A model generated the notes under the pieces. That model made no database searches and was not told the DNA's origin. It saw nothing but the letters and a program-made list of their open reading frames with translations. A stretch of 64,000 nt of DNA from Sphingobacteriales bacterium. Its GTDB lineage: Bacteria; Bacteroidota; Bacteroidia; Sphingobacteriales; Sphingobacteriaceae. The translations under genes and the position numbers were made by a program. The stretch is taken from NCBI GenBank assembly GCA_028288165.1, contig JAQBOG010000035.1, positions 62,001-126,000 of the forward strand, in the 5' to 3' direction. Below are positions 1 to 10,608 of the stretch, in pieces (positions within the stretch are counted from its first letter, which is position 1; each line of letters opens with the position of its first letter).

Positions 1-1
1 T

Positions 2-178
2 GATCTCCTGCTGCAAATCAAAAATAAGTACAACAAACCAGCTCCCACCGTCATGATGGTAACCGCTTACAGTGACCCTGATAGTTATAACCGGGCCATG
101 CAATTAGGTGCCGACGACTTTCTAACCAAACCCATTGATTTCACCTTGCTTAAAGCAAAGTTGCATTTGACTTCGTAA
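2..178 (+). CDS. Response regulator receiver domain, C-terminal end (truncated by window start)
   Basis: Frame 2 reads DLLLQIKNKYNKPAPTVMMVTAYSDPDSYNRAMQLGADDFLTKPIDFTLLKAKLHLTS*; the VTAYSD...GADDFLTKPID pattern is typical of CheY-like receivers. Confidence 0.85.
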   Translation, partial: DLLLQIKNKYNKPAPTVMMVTAYSDPDSYNRAMQLGADDFLTKPIDFTLLKAKLHLTS

Positions 179-550
179 GGTTCAATTAATGGGTTTTTTT
201 GAGGAAGTAGATTTTGTAGTTTCATTAAAGCTTATTGTTTTGAGAAATGTATCCCTCTGAATTCAAGGCAGTTTATTGTTTTTTGGAAAAGCAGATTGGG
301 AAGCATTGATTAAAGGTAATCCTGCTCTTCACTGCAAGTCCGCCTGGGCACATTCCCACTACACTTCGGGCTTTTCGTTGCGATCAGGTTTATTGAGGGG
401 AGGGTTGTGGGTTGGAAAAATGGGGTTGTATGGCGGCTAGTTTTTCTGGTAGTTACGGTTTATTGTGTTTGGGTTGATTTTGGGTGTATATTTAGAAAAG
501 TATGTGGCGTTTATGGTGTATATATATAAGTTAGCGGTAATAACAAACGA

Positions 551-1119
551 CATGGGCCTTAAAGGACTTATCGACAATCAAACAATAATCATCGACGACC
601 ATAGAAGAGGAAGTCGAGAAGTAAAGAACTGGGATGACTCAACTATAGTGTGCGTATTGACAAAACTACAAACTATGCCATTAATGGAAAGAAACAACAC
701 TTAAGAATAAGAATTCCTCTCAACTCAGAACGACCAATAAAAATAGAGAATGCTAAGAAAAACGAGTTGAGTAATATCCCTGGACAACTTCAAAAAGAAT
801 TAAACAGGCTTTTGAGAACAAATCCAAGAGAGAGAATTTTATAAAAGATGTGATTAATATCCTAAAAGATTATGACACTGTATTAGAAAGTGAGAAACGG
901 TACAGCAGATTTTACAGAATTTATCAAAATATTTTAATATAAGCTGGACAAAAGAAAAAATTGCCACCTACACCAATGATGTTTTGCAGGTTTATACACA
1001 AACGTATAAAGACGAAACGGGAAAGGTATTTTATATAACTGTTGATCGAGAAAAGATTAAAATAAGAGAAAGCATAGGCTATGCCCAGCATCAAGGAAAC
1101 ATCAAGCAAGACAAGTAAT
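551..1119 (+). pseudogene. Frameshifted remnant of a hypothetical protein
   Basis: Coherent coding-like peptide crosses frames: ...NGKKQHLRIRIPLNSERPIKIENAKKNELSN (frame 2), QAFENKSKRENFIKDVINILKDYDTVLESEKR (frame 1), LQNLSKYFNISWTKEKIATYTNDVLQVYTQTYKDETGKVFYITVDREKIKIRESIGYAQHQGNIKQDK* (frame 3). Confidence 0.45.
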
Positions 1120-1536
1120 TTGCGGCTTATAAACCTCACAATTAAACCTAACTTTAAGATGCTTTATAGACTTTTTGCTCAAGTAACCCTAGACACATTT
1201 ACAAATACACAGAACGTTCCGTACAGACTGTTTTCATTATTTGAAAAGGGAATTCTTTTATTTCCGGCTAATATGATTTGGGGTAGGAATAATTTAAATG
1301 GGGATATATGTTTATCACGATTAACATCCAATGACACCTTTGAATACAGCAAAATTGGGACGTGGTCCGAACTTGAAGGCCAGATTACTGCTCAAATAAA
1401 TGGCAAGGGCATTTATCTTATATTAAATACCGATACCAGTTGTATTAATATTTACGAGACTAAGGCTGAAAATGGATTGGAAGAGTTACAATTAAAAGCA
1501 ATTAAGAACCTTCCTTTTAATCCTAACGACTTTTAG
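1081..1536 (+). CDS. Hypothetical protein (start possibly at 1159)
   Basis: ORF of 151 aa with plausible composition; family not recognised. Confidence 0.4.
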   Translation: MPSIKETSSKTSNLRLINLTIKPNFKMLYRLFAQVTLDTFTNTQNVPYRLFSLFEKGILLFPANMIWGRNNLNGDICLSRLTSNDTFEYSKIGTWSELEGQITAQINGKGIYLILNTDTSCINIYETKAENGLEELQLKAIKNLPFNPNDF

Positions 1537-1935
1537 ATGATAAAAATTACTGCTGCCCAAGCATATTTGCCACGCTGGTATGGGCTTGTAGCTCGTACCA
1601 TGTTCTGGAAGTGATATAGTAGCGTACAATCATAGTATAAACGTTGTTTTAAGATTGAATTTATCCTTATCCGATTAAACCACATAATAATCTACACTTA
1701 GACCCTGTCCCACAGTATGATAGCAACATCTTTATGGCTACTAAATATCTATCTCTGTGATTTGCTGCAAAAACACCAAACGATAAGGCAGAATTTTTTA
1801 GCTAAATAGTAATTCGCCATGAGAAATTTCTAACCATTATTTGTAAAAAAGAGAGTCAACTTATGATCCAGGTAATAATTATTACTGTTTGACGCTTATT
1901 TTTGATCAATATGTACTTCAATAAATCTACTACAT

Positions 1936-2940
1936 ATGAAAAGCTATGTATTTTTATGCTTAGCAACATGGATTTGCTTGCAAGCATGCAAAAAGAGTGA
2001 ACCTGAAAGGCTAGCTGCAGATAACGAGTTGGCCAAAAAATCAAATATTACTTCGGGAGGTTCGTGGGTTCAAAGGGCATCTGCATTTAACCGTAGAGCT
2101 TCGGCCTTTGGCTTTAGCATTGGCGGTAAAGGCTACATCGGAACTGGCGGCTTGGGGAACGAAATTTTTGACGACTTTTCGGAGTATGATCCATTAAGTA
2201 ATAAATGGACAGAAAAAGCAGCTTTTCCATATCGACTAGTTGAAGGAATAGGCTTTAGTATCGGCGATAAAGGTTATGCTGGGATGGGGACTGCTGATGA
2301 ATTGGGATTCTCGACTGAATTGTGGGAGTACAACCCCGAATCAGATAAATGGACAAAGAAAGCTTGTCTGCCGAAAAAGCTTGGCTCTTGGGAGGTTTTT
2401 TGTGTCGGGGGCAAAGCATATGTTGTAGGTGAAGTGTTTAGACAGAATGACTTATCCTATCCACTTTTCGAATATGACCCAAGTACCGATAAATGGTTGC
2501 AGAAAGCAAACTTTCCTGGTGGTTTACGCGGATACCCAATCCTTTTTAGTGTCGGAACGAAAGGCTATTTAACAATGGGCGGCATTTCTAACTCGTCTTT
2601 ATTAGCAAACGATGTATGGGAATATGATCCGGTCACAGACGTGTGGACTCAAAAAGCAAATTTTCCGGGAGAACCACGTTCGGTTGGTGTGGGGTTCAGT
2701 ATTGGCGAAAAGGGTTATGTAGGTATGGGAGCCGGTAAAACAGTCTTTCTTAATGATCTATGGGAATATAATCCAGTTACTGACACTTGGTTAAAGCAAC
2801 CTGATTCAAGCCTTCCGACACGTGCAAAAGGTGTTTCTTTTGTTATAGGGAATCACGGGTTTGTAGGCACCGGCTTTACCAGTGGAGGTGGTCCGTCTTC
2901 CGTTTTTAATGACTTATGGGAATTTACACCTGCTAATTAA
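1936..2940 (+). CDS. Kelch-repeat-containing lipoprotein
   Basis: Lipoprotein signal (LQACKKSE) and repeated GFSIGGKGYIGTG...WEYDPVTDxWTQKANFPG Kelch units. Confidence 0.88.
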   Translation: MKSYVFLCLATWICLQACKKSEPERLAADNELAKKSNITSGGSWVQRASAFNRRASAFGFSIGGKGYIGTGGLGNEIFDDFSEYDPLSNKWTEKAAFPYRLVEGIGFSIGDKGYAGMGTADELGFSTELWEYNPESDKWTKKACLPKKLGSWEVFCVGGKAYVVGEVFRQNDLSYPLFEYDPSTDKWLQKANFPGGLRGYPILFSVGTKGYLTMGGISNSSLLANDVWEYDPVTDVWTQKANFPGEPRSVGVGFSIGEKGYVGMGAGKTVFLNDLWEYNPVTDTWLKQPDSSLPTRAKGVSFVIGNHGFVGTGFTSGGGPSSVFNDLWEFTPAN

Positions 2941-3316
2941 CAAATTAACCAGGTTGGTGCTACAACTATAATTGTTACTTGAATACCTTATTTTTTAAAA
3001 TGCTACAAATCTCGCGTTCGATATGAGATTTGTAGCTAAATAATTTCCCCCTGTGGTCGGGTGTATCACCTCACCACTTTCATTTCTCGTGTTTACATTA
3101 TTCCGCCCTTGTTGGTGTTCTCGCGAACAATATATATTCGGAAGTTAGTAAATTTATCGGTTTATAACCATTTCAAGTACTATCATCAGTTGACCAAATT
3201 TGAGAGTCTGATAAAACACTACTTACCCAAATTTTAGGTTTAGACTATGCCTGTGGAAGTGGTTCATTATCACGCCTTCGCTAGCTCCAGCAACCTTAAC
3301 AACGAAATCATAGCGA

Positions 3317-3841
3317 ATGACCAACGTTCAAATAAAAAAAGTAACACTAAGCGACATTGACCAATTACAAAAGATTGGCAAACAAACCTTTTACGACACA
3401 TTTTCAGCTGGGAATACCGAAGAAAATATGTCGAAATATTTGGATGAACAATTTTCTGTTGAGAAACTAACCGCTGAACTAAACGACAGCAACTCTGAAA
3501 CTTACTTTGCGTTAACTAACAACCATGTAATAGGTTACTTAAAACTAAATTTCGGACAATCCCAAACAGAGTTAAAAGACGACAAAGCACTAGAAATAGA
3601 ACGTATTTATGTGTCAAAAGAATTTCATGGCAAAAACGTTGGGCAGTTACTCTACGACAAAGCAATCCAAATAGCAGGGCAGAAGAACACTGACTTTGTG
3701 TGGTTGGGAGTTTGGGAGGAAAATAAAAGAGCAATAAACTTTTATATTAAAAACGGTTTCGTTGAATTTGATAAACACATATTCAAATTGGGAAATGACG
3801 AGCAAACCGACATAATGATGAAACTAAAAATAAATAACTAA
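3317..3841 (+). CDS. GNAT family N-acetyltransferase
   Basis: LEIERIYVSKEFHGKNVGQLLYDKAIQIAGQKNTDFVWLGVWEENKRAINFYIKNGF is a canonical GNAT core. Confidence 0.92.
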   Translation: MTNVQIKKVTLSDIDQLQKIGKQTFYDTFSAGNTEENMSKYLDEQFSVEKLTAELNDSNSETYFALTNNHVIGYLKLNFGQSQTELKDDKALEIERIYVSKEFHGKNVGQLLYDKAIQIAGQKNTDFVWLGVWEENKRAINFYIKNGFVEFDKHIFKLGNDEQTDIMMKLKINN

Positions 3842-3988
3842 TGCGGCAACAAGAAAAGCGGCCTTAACAGTAATTAGCAATAGCTAGATTCGGGCTCAGG
3901 AGACAGTTTTTTGATTAAAAGAATTTCATTTCTCCTAATAATAAGTAAATTCCATCAGTGGAGATAGGGATTTGAATGAAGATTAACA

Positions 3989-4570
3989 TTGCTGCTAAAT
4001 CAAAATTCTCATACGTTGATTACAACAATCAAGAAGCATAAAAACTTAGTTCCAATACTTCTTCTCGCATGCCTCTGCCTTTGGACTACTTATGAAATTA
4101 CGTTTATTAAATATGAGTACGGAGGCGAATTATATGATCGGAGGTTTACAAGAAGTATCATGCTGGCTTTCATTGCGGTATTTTTAAATATTGGCATTTA
4201 TTTCTTCTCCCCTATTTACTTTAAATATTCAGTCATTGCCACTGTCTTTCTAGGATTTTTTGGCATTTTAAATTTTACAGCAAATACCTTTACCGTAACC
4301 TTCATAATACCCTTTCAACCAGTATCTGCGATGGTTGCACTATTATATTTGGCTATAAACTACAACAGAGTAAAAGCAAGGTTAGATAAAGCCAATGAGC
4401 TGAACTTGGCAGCTATTCCAGACCCTGAAAAGGTTGAAAGCTTAAAAAATAAATACAGGCAAAAAACAAACGAGGAGTTAGTCGAAATTTTAAACTATCA
4501 CAGATTTGTGATGGAAGCAAAAATAGCGTCGAAGGAGTTGATGGAACAGCGGCGTAAAGAAAGCGCTTAG
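3989..4570 (+). CDS. Hypothetical membrane protein
   Basis: 193 aa with several hydrophobic helices. Confidence 0.6.
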   Translation: MLLNQNSHTLITTIKKHKNLVPILLLACLCLWTTYEITFIKYEYGGELYDRRFTRSIMLAFIAVFLNIGIYFFSPIYFKYSVIATVFLGFFGILNFTANTFTVTFIIPFQPVSAMVALLYLAINYNRVKARLDKANELNLAAIPDPEKVESLKNKYRQKTNEELVEILNYHRFVMEAKIASKELMEQRRKESA

Positions 4571-4780
4571 AAACAAAGAATAAGAAACTTATCGAAAACC
4601 TGGTATTATATAAAACGCATACTGACACTACAAAACATTCGCTTTCGATCACAAAAAATGAACTAGTGAAGCTGTAAAAAAATATCAAAACTTTTGACTT
4701 TGACCGTCAATATCCTCAAAACCTGCAGTCGATTAAAAATGAGCGACTTTTATTAATAAACACCATATTTTGCAACCTAG

Positions 4781-4898
4781 AAGGGTTTTGCGTTAGGGAT
4801 TGCAGTGAAAATCCTTTTTTTGTTGTCTGGAGCGCAGTCGAAGGGCGACAAAAAAAGATTGCAACGGAAAGCCCGCTCGAACGCCCAAAAAAAGACAT
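4781..4898. repeat. Composite REP-like repeat, copy 1
   Basis: TTTTGCGTTAGGGATTGCAGTGAAAATCCTTTTTTTG-[TCTGGAGCGCAGTCGAAGGGCGACA]-AAAAAGATTGCAACGGAAAGCCCGCTCGAACGCCCAAA; shared with copies at 22.0, 32.5, 35.9, 43.1, 47.2, 52.0 and 53.2 kb. Confidence 0.85.
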
Positions 4899-5004
4899 TA
4901 AATCGAATTCGTATTAGCACATAGATTACAGCAGTCAGGAATGTAAAAACTAACTTGCTTAACGCAAAATCTAGCAACCTTCAACCAACATAAGTCCATT
5001 TTTT

Positions 5005-5889
5005 CTAATACAACGTTTCCCTAAACCGTATATCAAAAATAGCTTTTTGATTTCCTGGTTTACCGTCACCAATATCGTAGGTTTTACTTAACTCATGGGT
5101 CATCTCCTGTGTTTCTTCCAATAATTTGCCCCACGGTAATCCATTTTGTGGATCAACTGCTTTATTCATGAGTATCTTCAGATTGTTGGTAAAGTTGAAG
5201 GTGAAGATGCTGCCTAGTTCCTCGTCTGATACTGCATATTCGCCTTTGTCGGCAGCAGCTACCAATATAGATGCCGTGTAATCACAAAAAAGAGCCTCAC
5301 AGGTTTGTTTGTTAATGATGATTGGCGGCCTTTCTGCGGACCGTATTTTATCATCGCCGCCTTTAAAATTGCGTTTGAATTTAATCAGGCTGTTGCAGCA
5401 ATCTCCAATAACAATATTGAGGCGGGCTCCTCTGCCTTTTACCAATTCAAAAAGATCCATCAGATTTTGGGTATTGTCATTGATAACCTCAATATCGTTG
5501 CTGGCCGGATGCGAACGCATATCTATTTGTGGAAATTGTTTTTTGGCATCTTTTTCATAACTAAACCCATGCCCTGAATAGTAAAACACCACAATGTCAT
5601 TATAGCCGGGAGTCAATATTTCAATGACATCCAATATATTTTTCTTCGAATAATCAGCTTCGGCCACTACCAGTTCCAAAAAATTAAATTTCATGTGTTT
5701 GGATAACTCTTCAAACATGTGGCGAATAGATTTGATATCCTCACGACATCCTTTCCCTATTTCAGGATCAATAGTATTTGCCACAATAACCAAAATGAGT
5801 TTAGTTGCAGTATTCTTTTCCGCCTCATTCATGCCGTCGGCGAATCTGATTTTCTGTAAATTATACGGATCAATCGGTTTATCGGTCAT
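5005..5889 (-). CDS. Caspase family protein (peptidase C14-like)
   Basis: Catalytic His motif VFYYSGHGFSYE and Cys motif NIVIGDCCNS typical of the caspase fold. Confidence 0.88.
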   Translation of the reverse strand: MTDKPIDPYNLQKIRFADGMNEAEKNTATKLILVIVANTIDPEIGKGCREDIKSIRHMFEELSKHMKFNFLELVVAEADYSKKNILDVIEILTPGYNDIVVFYYSGHGFSYEKDAKKQFPQIDMRSHPASNDIEVINDNTQNLMDLFELVKGRGARLNIVIGDCCNSLIKFKRNFKGGDDKIRSAERPPIIINKQTCEALFCDYTASILVAAADKGEYAVSDEELGSIFTFNFTNNLKILMNKAVDPQNGLPWGKLLEETQEMTHELSKTYDIGDGKPGNQKAIFDIRFRETLY

Positions 5890-6029
5890 AAAGCAATTTA
5901 ATAAATCTCTGCTTTTTAAAAAACATTTAGGTACATTATTCTATTAATACAGAACCTGTATTGCCCTGCTTTACAAGGTAGTACATCTGCCCTTTGCCTG
6001 AATAGGCTATCCTGTCATATTCAGTATTA

Positions 6030-7445
6030 TTGATATCAACTAAGCTTATTATGTTTATGCGGTCAGCAATATTGTTCTTGTTTTTCATTCATTTTGCCCA
6101 TTGCGGATCTGCGCAAATTTCTAAGATTGATAGCCTTTCCCGGCTGCTGGCCAATGCAAAAGCAGACAGTAATCGGGTTACTTTCTTGTGGCAATTGGCA
6201 GAACAGTATCAGTCCATCAATCCAGATACCTCTTTGCAATTATCTCAACAGGCTTTATTGTTGGCGAGAAGAATCAAGTACACGGAGGGAGAGTCCCGTT
6301 CTTTAGCAATACTGGCTACCTCTCAATATCTATTAGGCAATTACCCTACTGCACTGAGCAATTACATGCTTAAACTGAAAATAGAGGAAAAGAGGAATAG
6401 TCCACGAAACTATGTAAGTGCTTTAAACAATATTGGGCTGATGTACATTTTATTGGGAGAATACCGTAATGCCCTGTCTTACCTATATCGGGCCGACGCC
6501 ATGGTTGAGGCAACGGGTGGTAAAACCAGGGACGAGCTGAAATATAATATTCTCGTGAACATTGGCGAAACCTATTATCGTATGAAAAAGCCTGACTCGT
6601 CCGGCTTATATTTTAGGAAAGCACTAGCTATTGCCCGGCATACGGGAGACCATTTTTCTTTAGGGACCGCAATGCTTGGAGAGGCCAATGTATTGGCATC
6701 ACAAGATAATAATGCTGCCGCATTGCGGTATTATTATCCTGCTTTCAACTACTTAAATGATGGATGGAATAATGAGACACTTTGTGAAGTTACTCTCGGC
6801 ATGGCAAAAGTTTATGAAAAATTAAATCAAGTGGATTCCGCGTATTTTTTTGGAAAGCAGAGCTTTGCATTGGCTGAAAAAGGGCGCTTTTTATTGCGGC
6901 AACTGGATGCTGCACAGTTTTTAAGTCGTCATTTTAAAAATCTGGGTGAGTATGATCAAGCATTTACTTACATGGAGCAGGCAACAAGTCTGAATGATGC
7001 TATTAAGGGGCAGGAAAAGACCAGGGAGGCGATGATGATATCTAATAATGAGCAAATGCGTCAGACGGAGCTGGCAGAGCAACGTCTCCAAGAAAAAGAA
7101 ATGCGTTCTCAGCAATTGCAGCTATTGGTTATAGCGGTTTGTATACCGATGCTTTTTTTGCTCACACTATTTATCAGCCGCAAAAAAGTACATGATATGA
7201 TTGTGAGGTACATGGGTATAATTTCCTTGCTTTTCCTTTTCGAGTTCATTACTTTATTACTGCATCCGATGGTGGCTAATTTTGCTCATCACATACCCTT
7301 ATTTGAACTGTTGATATTTGTGTGTATTGCAGCAGGTATCATACCATTGCATCATCGGTTAGAGCATTTAATGATCGAGAAATTAACAAAACGCAGGAAC
7401 ATCTTTAATGCCAGGCACTCTGAACCTGAGTCGGAAGAAGTCTAA
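6030..7445 (+). CDS. Tetratricopeptide repeat protein with C-terminal transmembrane helices
   Basis: Signal peptide, TPR units (SALNNIGLMYILLGEYRNALSYLYRADAMVE), coiled coil, then several TM helices; no kinase or LytTR domain. Confidence 0.8.
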   Translation: MISTKLIMFMRSAILFLFFIHFAHCGSAQISKIDSLSRLLANAKADSNRVTFLWQLAEQYQSINPDTSLQLSQQALLLARRIKYTEGESRSLAILATSQYLLGNYPTALSNYMLKLKIEEKRNSPRNYVSALNNIGLMYILLGEYRNALSYLYRADAMVEATGGKTRDELKYNILVNIGETYYRMKKPDSSGLYFRKALAIARHTGDHFSLGTAMLGEANVLASQDNNAAALRYYYPAFNYLNDGWNNETLCEVTLGMAKVYEKLNQVDSAYFFGKQSFALAEKGRFLLRQLDAAQFLSRHFKNLGEYDQAFTYMEQATSLNDAIKGQEKTREAMMISNNEQMRQTELAEQRLQEKEMRSQQLQLLVIAVCIPMLFLLTLFISRKKVHDMIVRYMGIISLLFLFEFITLLLHPMVANFAHHIPLFELLIFVCIAAGIIPLHHRLEHLMIEKLTKRRNIFNARHSEPESEEV

Positions 7446-7502
7446 ACAAAAAAATGAATTTCTTTACCCAAAGTTCAGAAATTCATTGTCGAAACACCAG
7501 AA

Positions 7503-7634
7503 TTACTTCTTAACAGAACTCGGGACCACTGGTTTAATATTACCTTTTTTTAGTGGTACGGTTTCGGCTGCTTTGCCAGAGGACGATTTTTTACCAGGAG
7601 TTGGTTTTTCCTTGTCAGTTTTCACTTTTGTCAT
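7503..7634 (-). CDS. Small lysine-rich peptide (43 aa), hypothetical
   Basis: Minus strand reads MTKVKTDKEKPTPGKKSSSGKAAETVPLKKGNIKPVVPSSVKK*; not in the ORF track because of its size. Confidence 0.45.
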   Translation of the reverse strand: MTKVKTDKEKPTPGKKSSSGKAAETVPLKKGNIKPVVPSSVKK

Positions 7635-8529
7635 AAGTTTAAGATTTAAACTAAATTTAATATAAAATTTTTGTTATTTCTGCCCTTATTTCTCCTGCAT
7701 TTTTGAAAGAATTTGGGAGAAAATGAAGCGAAAATCGATCATAACTTTTAGTGTTTTATTACAGATTCTCCCTGTGGTCGGCGTTATCCCTCACCACTTC
7801 ATTTCCTTCCCATGCTTGTTTTATTTTAATAACTGTTGTTGTGGAAGCTGATCAAGAATTTCCATATTACGAAATGCATACCGAGGTGGAATTCTTTACT
7901 GCAACTTGTTCTACTTGGCAATATCTCTTAATCAAATACAAAGCATAAGCAGATTGAATGGTGCAGATAAGTCATGTGTTGATAATGCCGACCACAGGAG
8001 AATCGAATTTGTGCGAATAGGCGGTGCGGTGATAACACCGACCATTGGAGAATAGTATTAATCGGACAAATTTGTACCCAAGGAATTTATCATACTTCTG
8101 ATTGTTCGGCGGGCATTTCGGTGTACCCTTATCTTCCGCAAGTTTCAAAATAGATAATACTTTCAACCTTCTTTAGCAGGGTGGGAGGTATGCTATTTAA
8201 ACCTTTGCTTAAAAAGGCTTATTGGAATGAGTAAACTTCAGTTTTTGGCGTGGATGTATTTTCTCTTAATGGTTATATTATTCCCCGATATATTTAAATT
8301 TTTCCTCAATAATCCCCAATAACAAAAGTTATTCCATTATATTACAATAATTGTTATTTTTTAAAGAAATATAATATATTATCTATAGCGAAAATGTGTT
8401 TCAATAGTGTGTTTTAAAAACAATAAATATGTAATTCTTTAAAACGTTAGGATAAAAAATTAAAAATATTTGAAACATTAGTCATTTTTTACCCGTAAGC
8501 AGACCATAAATAAAACAAAAGAAAAAATT

Positions 8530-9051
8530 ATGAGAAATTTTACAAAATTAGTTGCATTAGCGATCGGGATGATTGGATACTCTGCAACGTCATTTGCGCA
8601 AACCGATGTGAAAACAGATCAAGCATCAGCAAGTGCAACCATTATTACTCCAATAACTATTGCCAAGGTTAATGATATGAGTTTTGGTAATATTGTTTCA
8701 ACTGCTACCGGCGGAACAGTTATATTATCTACCGCTAGCGGCAGAACAGAATCGGGTGTTCAATTAGGAGCTGTGGCTGGAACAGTTACTGCTGCTTCTT
8801 ATACAGTAACAGGTCAATCAGGTTATGCTTATACAGTTACACTTCCGGCTGATGGCTACGAAATTACAACTGGCGCAGCGGGGCCTACTGAAACAATGAC
8901 TTTAACAAACTTTAACAGTAGTTCAACCGGTAATTTAACTGCTGCATCGTTTACATTATCTGTTGGGGCTACTCTAAACGTAGTAGCAAATCAAGCAGCT
9001 GGTGATTATACAAATGCAACCCCATTTGATGTTAGCGTTAATTATAACTAA
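8530..9051 (+). CDS. DUF4402 domain protein (fimbrial-subunit-like)
   Basis: Signal peptide ending SFAQ; ASATIITPITIAKVNDMSFGNI...GTVILS start and FDVSVNYN C-terminus typical of DUF4402. Confidence 0.82.
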   Translation: MRNFTKLVALAIGMIGYSATSFAQTDVKTDQASASATIITPITIAKVNDMSFGNIVSTATGGTVILSTASGRTESGVQLGAVAGTVTAASYTVTGQSGYAYTVTLPADGYEITTGAAGPTETMTLTNFNSSSTGNLTAASFTLSVGATLNVVANQAAGDYTNATPFDVSVNYN

Positions 9052-9074
9052 TATAATGTGCTGTAATAAAAAGG

Positions 9075-9104
9075 GCGCTGCACCAATGCAGCGCTTTTTT
9101 TTTT
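9075..9104 (+). terminator. Rho-independent terminator after first DUF4402 gene
   Basis: GCGCTGCA-CCAA-TGCAGCGC followed by ten T. Confidence 0.9.
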
Positions 9105-9138
9105 AGTCCCTTTTTTACCAAATTTTTTACTGCCTCTT

Positions 9139-10011
9139 ATGGTTAAAATACCAAGTTTTCCTTCTGGAAAATCTAATGCTCTTTCCAAACTTATTTATTC
9201 AATTATTGCCTTAGTAAGCCTGTTTAACGCCTCAACTGTATATGCTCAGGGAGATCTTTTTGTTAATCCGAAACGATTAGTTTTTGAGGGTCAAAAGCGA
9301 TCTCAGGAAATAAACCTCGCAAATATAGGGAAGGATACTGCACGTTATGTAATCTCTTTTGTTCAAATTAGAATGAAGGATGACGGAAGCTTTAAGCAGA
9401 TTGAACAACCCGATTCAGGTCAAAATTTCGCGTCTAATTCCTTGAGGATTTTCCCACGTACGGTCATCCTTGCTCCCAATGAATCACAGGTTGTTAAGGT
9501 TCAGACGAATCAAACTAATAAATTATTGCCTGGCGAATACCGTTCACATTTGTATTTCAGATCAGTAGCAAAAGAAAAACCATTGGGCGATAATCCTGCT
9601 AAAGACAGCACTAAAACTGTATCCGTTAAATTAATCCCGGTATTTGGTATTAGTATACCCATAATAATCCGGGTCGGTGAGAATGATGCTAAAGTTACCC
9701 TATCGGATTTGCAGTTACAAGAAGTACCTAAAGCGGCCCCGGTACTTAAACTCCGGCTAAATCGTACTGGTAGCATGTCTGTTTATGGAGATATTACGGT
9801 AGATTATATATCAAATGCAGGCAAAATCACGCAAGCAGGATTCATTAAGGGAATATCAGTATATACACCCAATAAAATCAGGGATCTTAAAATAACGCTT
9901 GATGAGAAAGCAGTTTTAAACTTCAAATCAGGTAAAATGCGGGTAACCTATGCTGCTAAACCTGAAGGAAAAACTGTAACACTTGCGTCAGAAGATTTGG
10001 CACTAAATTAA
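9139..10011 (+). CDS. PapD-like fimbrial chaperone family protein
   Basis: Ig-like chaperone pattern: LFVNPKRLVFEGQKRSQEINLANIGKDTARYVIS...IFPRTVILAPNESQVVKV...EYRSHLYFR. Confidence 0.78.
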   Translation: MVKIPSFPSGKSNALSKLIYSIIALVSLFNASTVYAQGDLFVNPKRLVFEGQKRSQEINLANIGKDTARYVISFVQIRMKDDGSFKQIEQPDSGQNFASNSLRIFPRTVILAPNESQVVKVQTNQTNKLLPGEYRSHLYFRSVAKEKPLGDNPAKDSTKTVSVKLIPVFGISIPIIIRVGENDAKVTLSDLQLQEVPKAAPVLKLRLNRTGSMSVYGDITVDYISNAGKITQAGFIKGISVYTPNKIRDLKITLDEKAVLNFKSGKMRVTYAAKPEGKTVTLASEDLALN

Positions 10012-10074
10012 TTGAGTTCGGCAATACGATGATTCCCGTAATTTATAATCAGTAACTTAAAGAATGATAAGGCC

Positions 10075-10578
10075 ATGAAAAATTGCCGCCTTCGGATATT
10101 TAATAATAAGCAAAGGAAATTCAGTGTTCTTTTTTGTCTAATATGCTTATTCTTTTCTTTCACAGCAGATTCTCAGATAACGATTTTCCCAGTTCAGGAT
10201 TTTAACTTTGGAACATTTTATCAGGGAAATTCTGGCGGCACGGTTGATATTTCAACTGCCGGACTTCGGTCTGCCACCGGAGGAATTATATTATTAAATA
10301 CGGGCCCTGCAGTTGCCCAGGCAATTTTTGATATTGAAGCTCCTGCTGGTTCAAACATATCGATAAATACGCCAGATGCTATATTAACCGGAAGTAATGG
10401 TGGAACATTAACACTTCACATCACGGGTACAGATCCCGGCTCGCCGTTTAGCACGATAGTAGCGCCACCTGGCCTTACAAGGCTGCAAGTAAGCGGCTCA
10501 TTGGTAATAGGCGACCAAATCACAAGTCCTCCAGGAGCCTATCAGGGTACATTCTCCGTCACATTTAATCAGGAATAG
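10075..10578 (+). CDS. DUF4402 domain protein (second subunit-like)
   Basis: Signal peptide, ITIFPVQDFNFGTFYQGNSGGTVDIS...YQGTFSVTFNQE. Confidence 0.8.
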   Translation: MKNCRLRIFNNKQRKFSVLFCLICLFFSFTADSQITIFPVQDFNFGTFYQGNSGGTVDISTAGLRSATGGIILLNTGPAVAQAIFDIEAPAGSNISINTPDAILTGSNGGTLTLHITGTDPGSPFSTIVAPPGLTRLQVSGSLVIGDQITSPPGAYQGTFSVTFNQE

Positions 10579-10608
10579 CCAACGGTTTTTAATCCTGATC
10601 TACATTAC

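Noticed and set aside
5305-5947. Plus-strand ORFs inside the caspase-like gene
   Set aside because: Overlap a well-supported minus-strand CDS and mutually overlap in two frames
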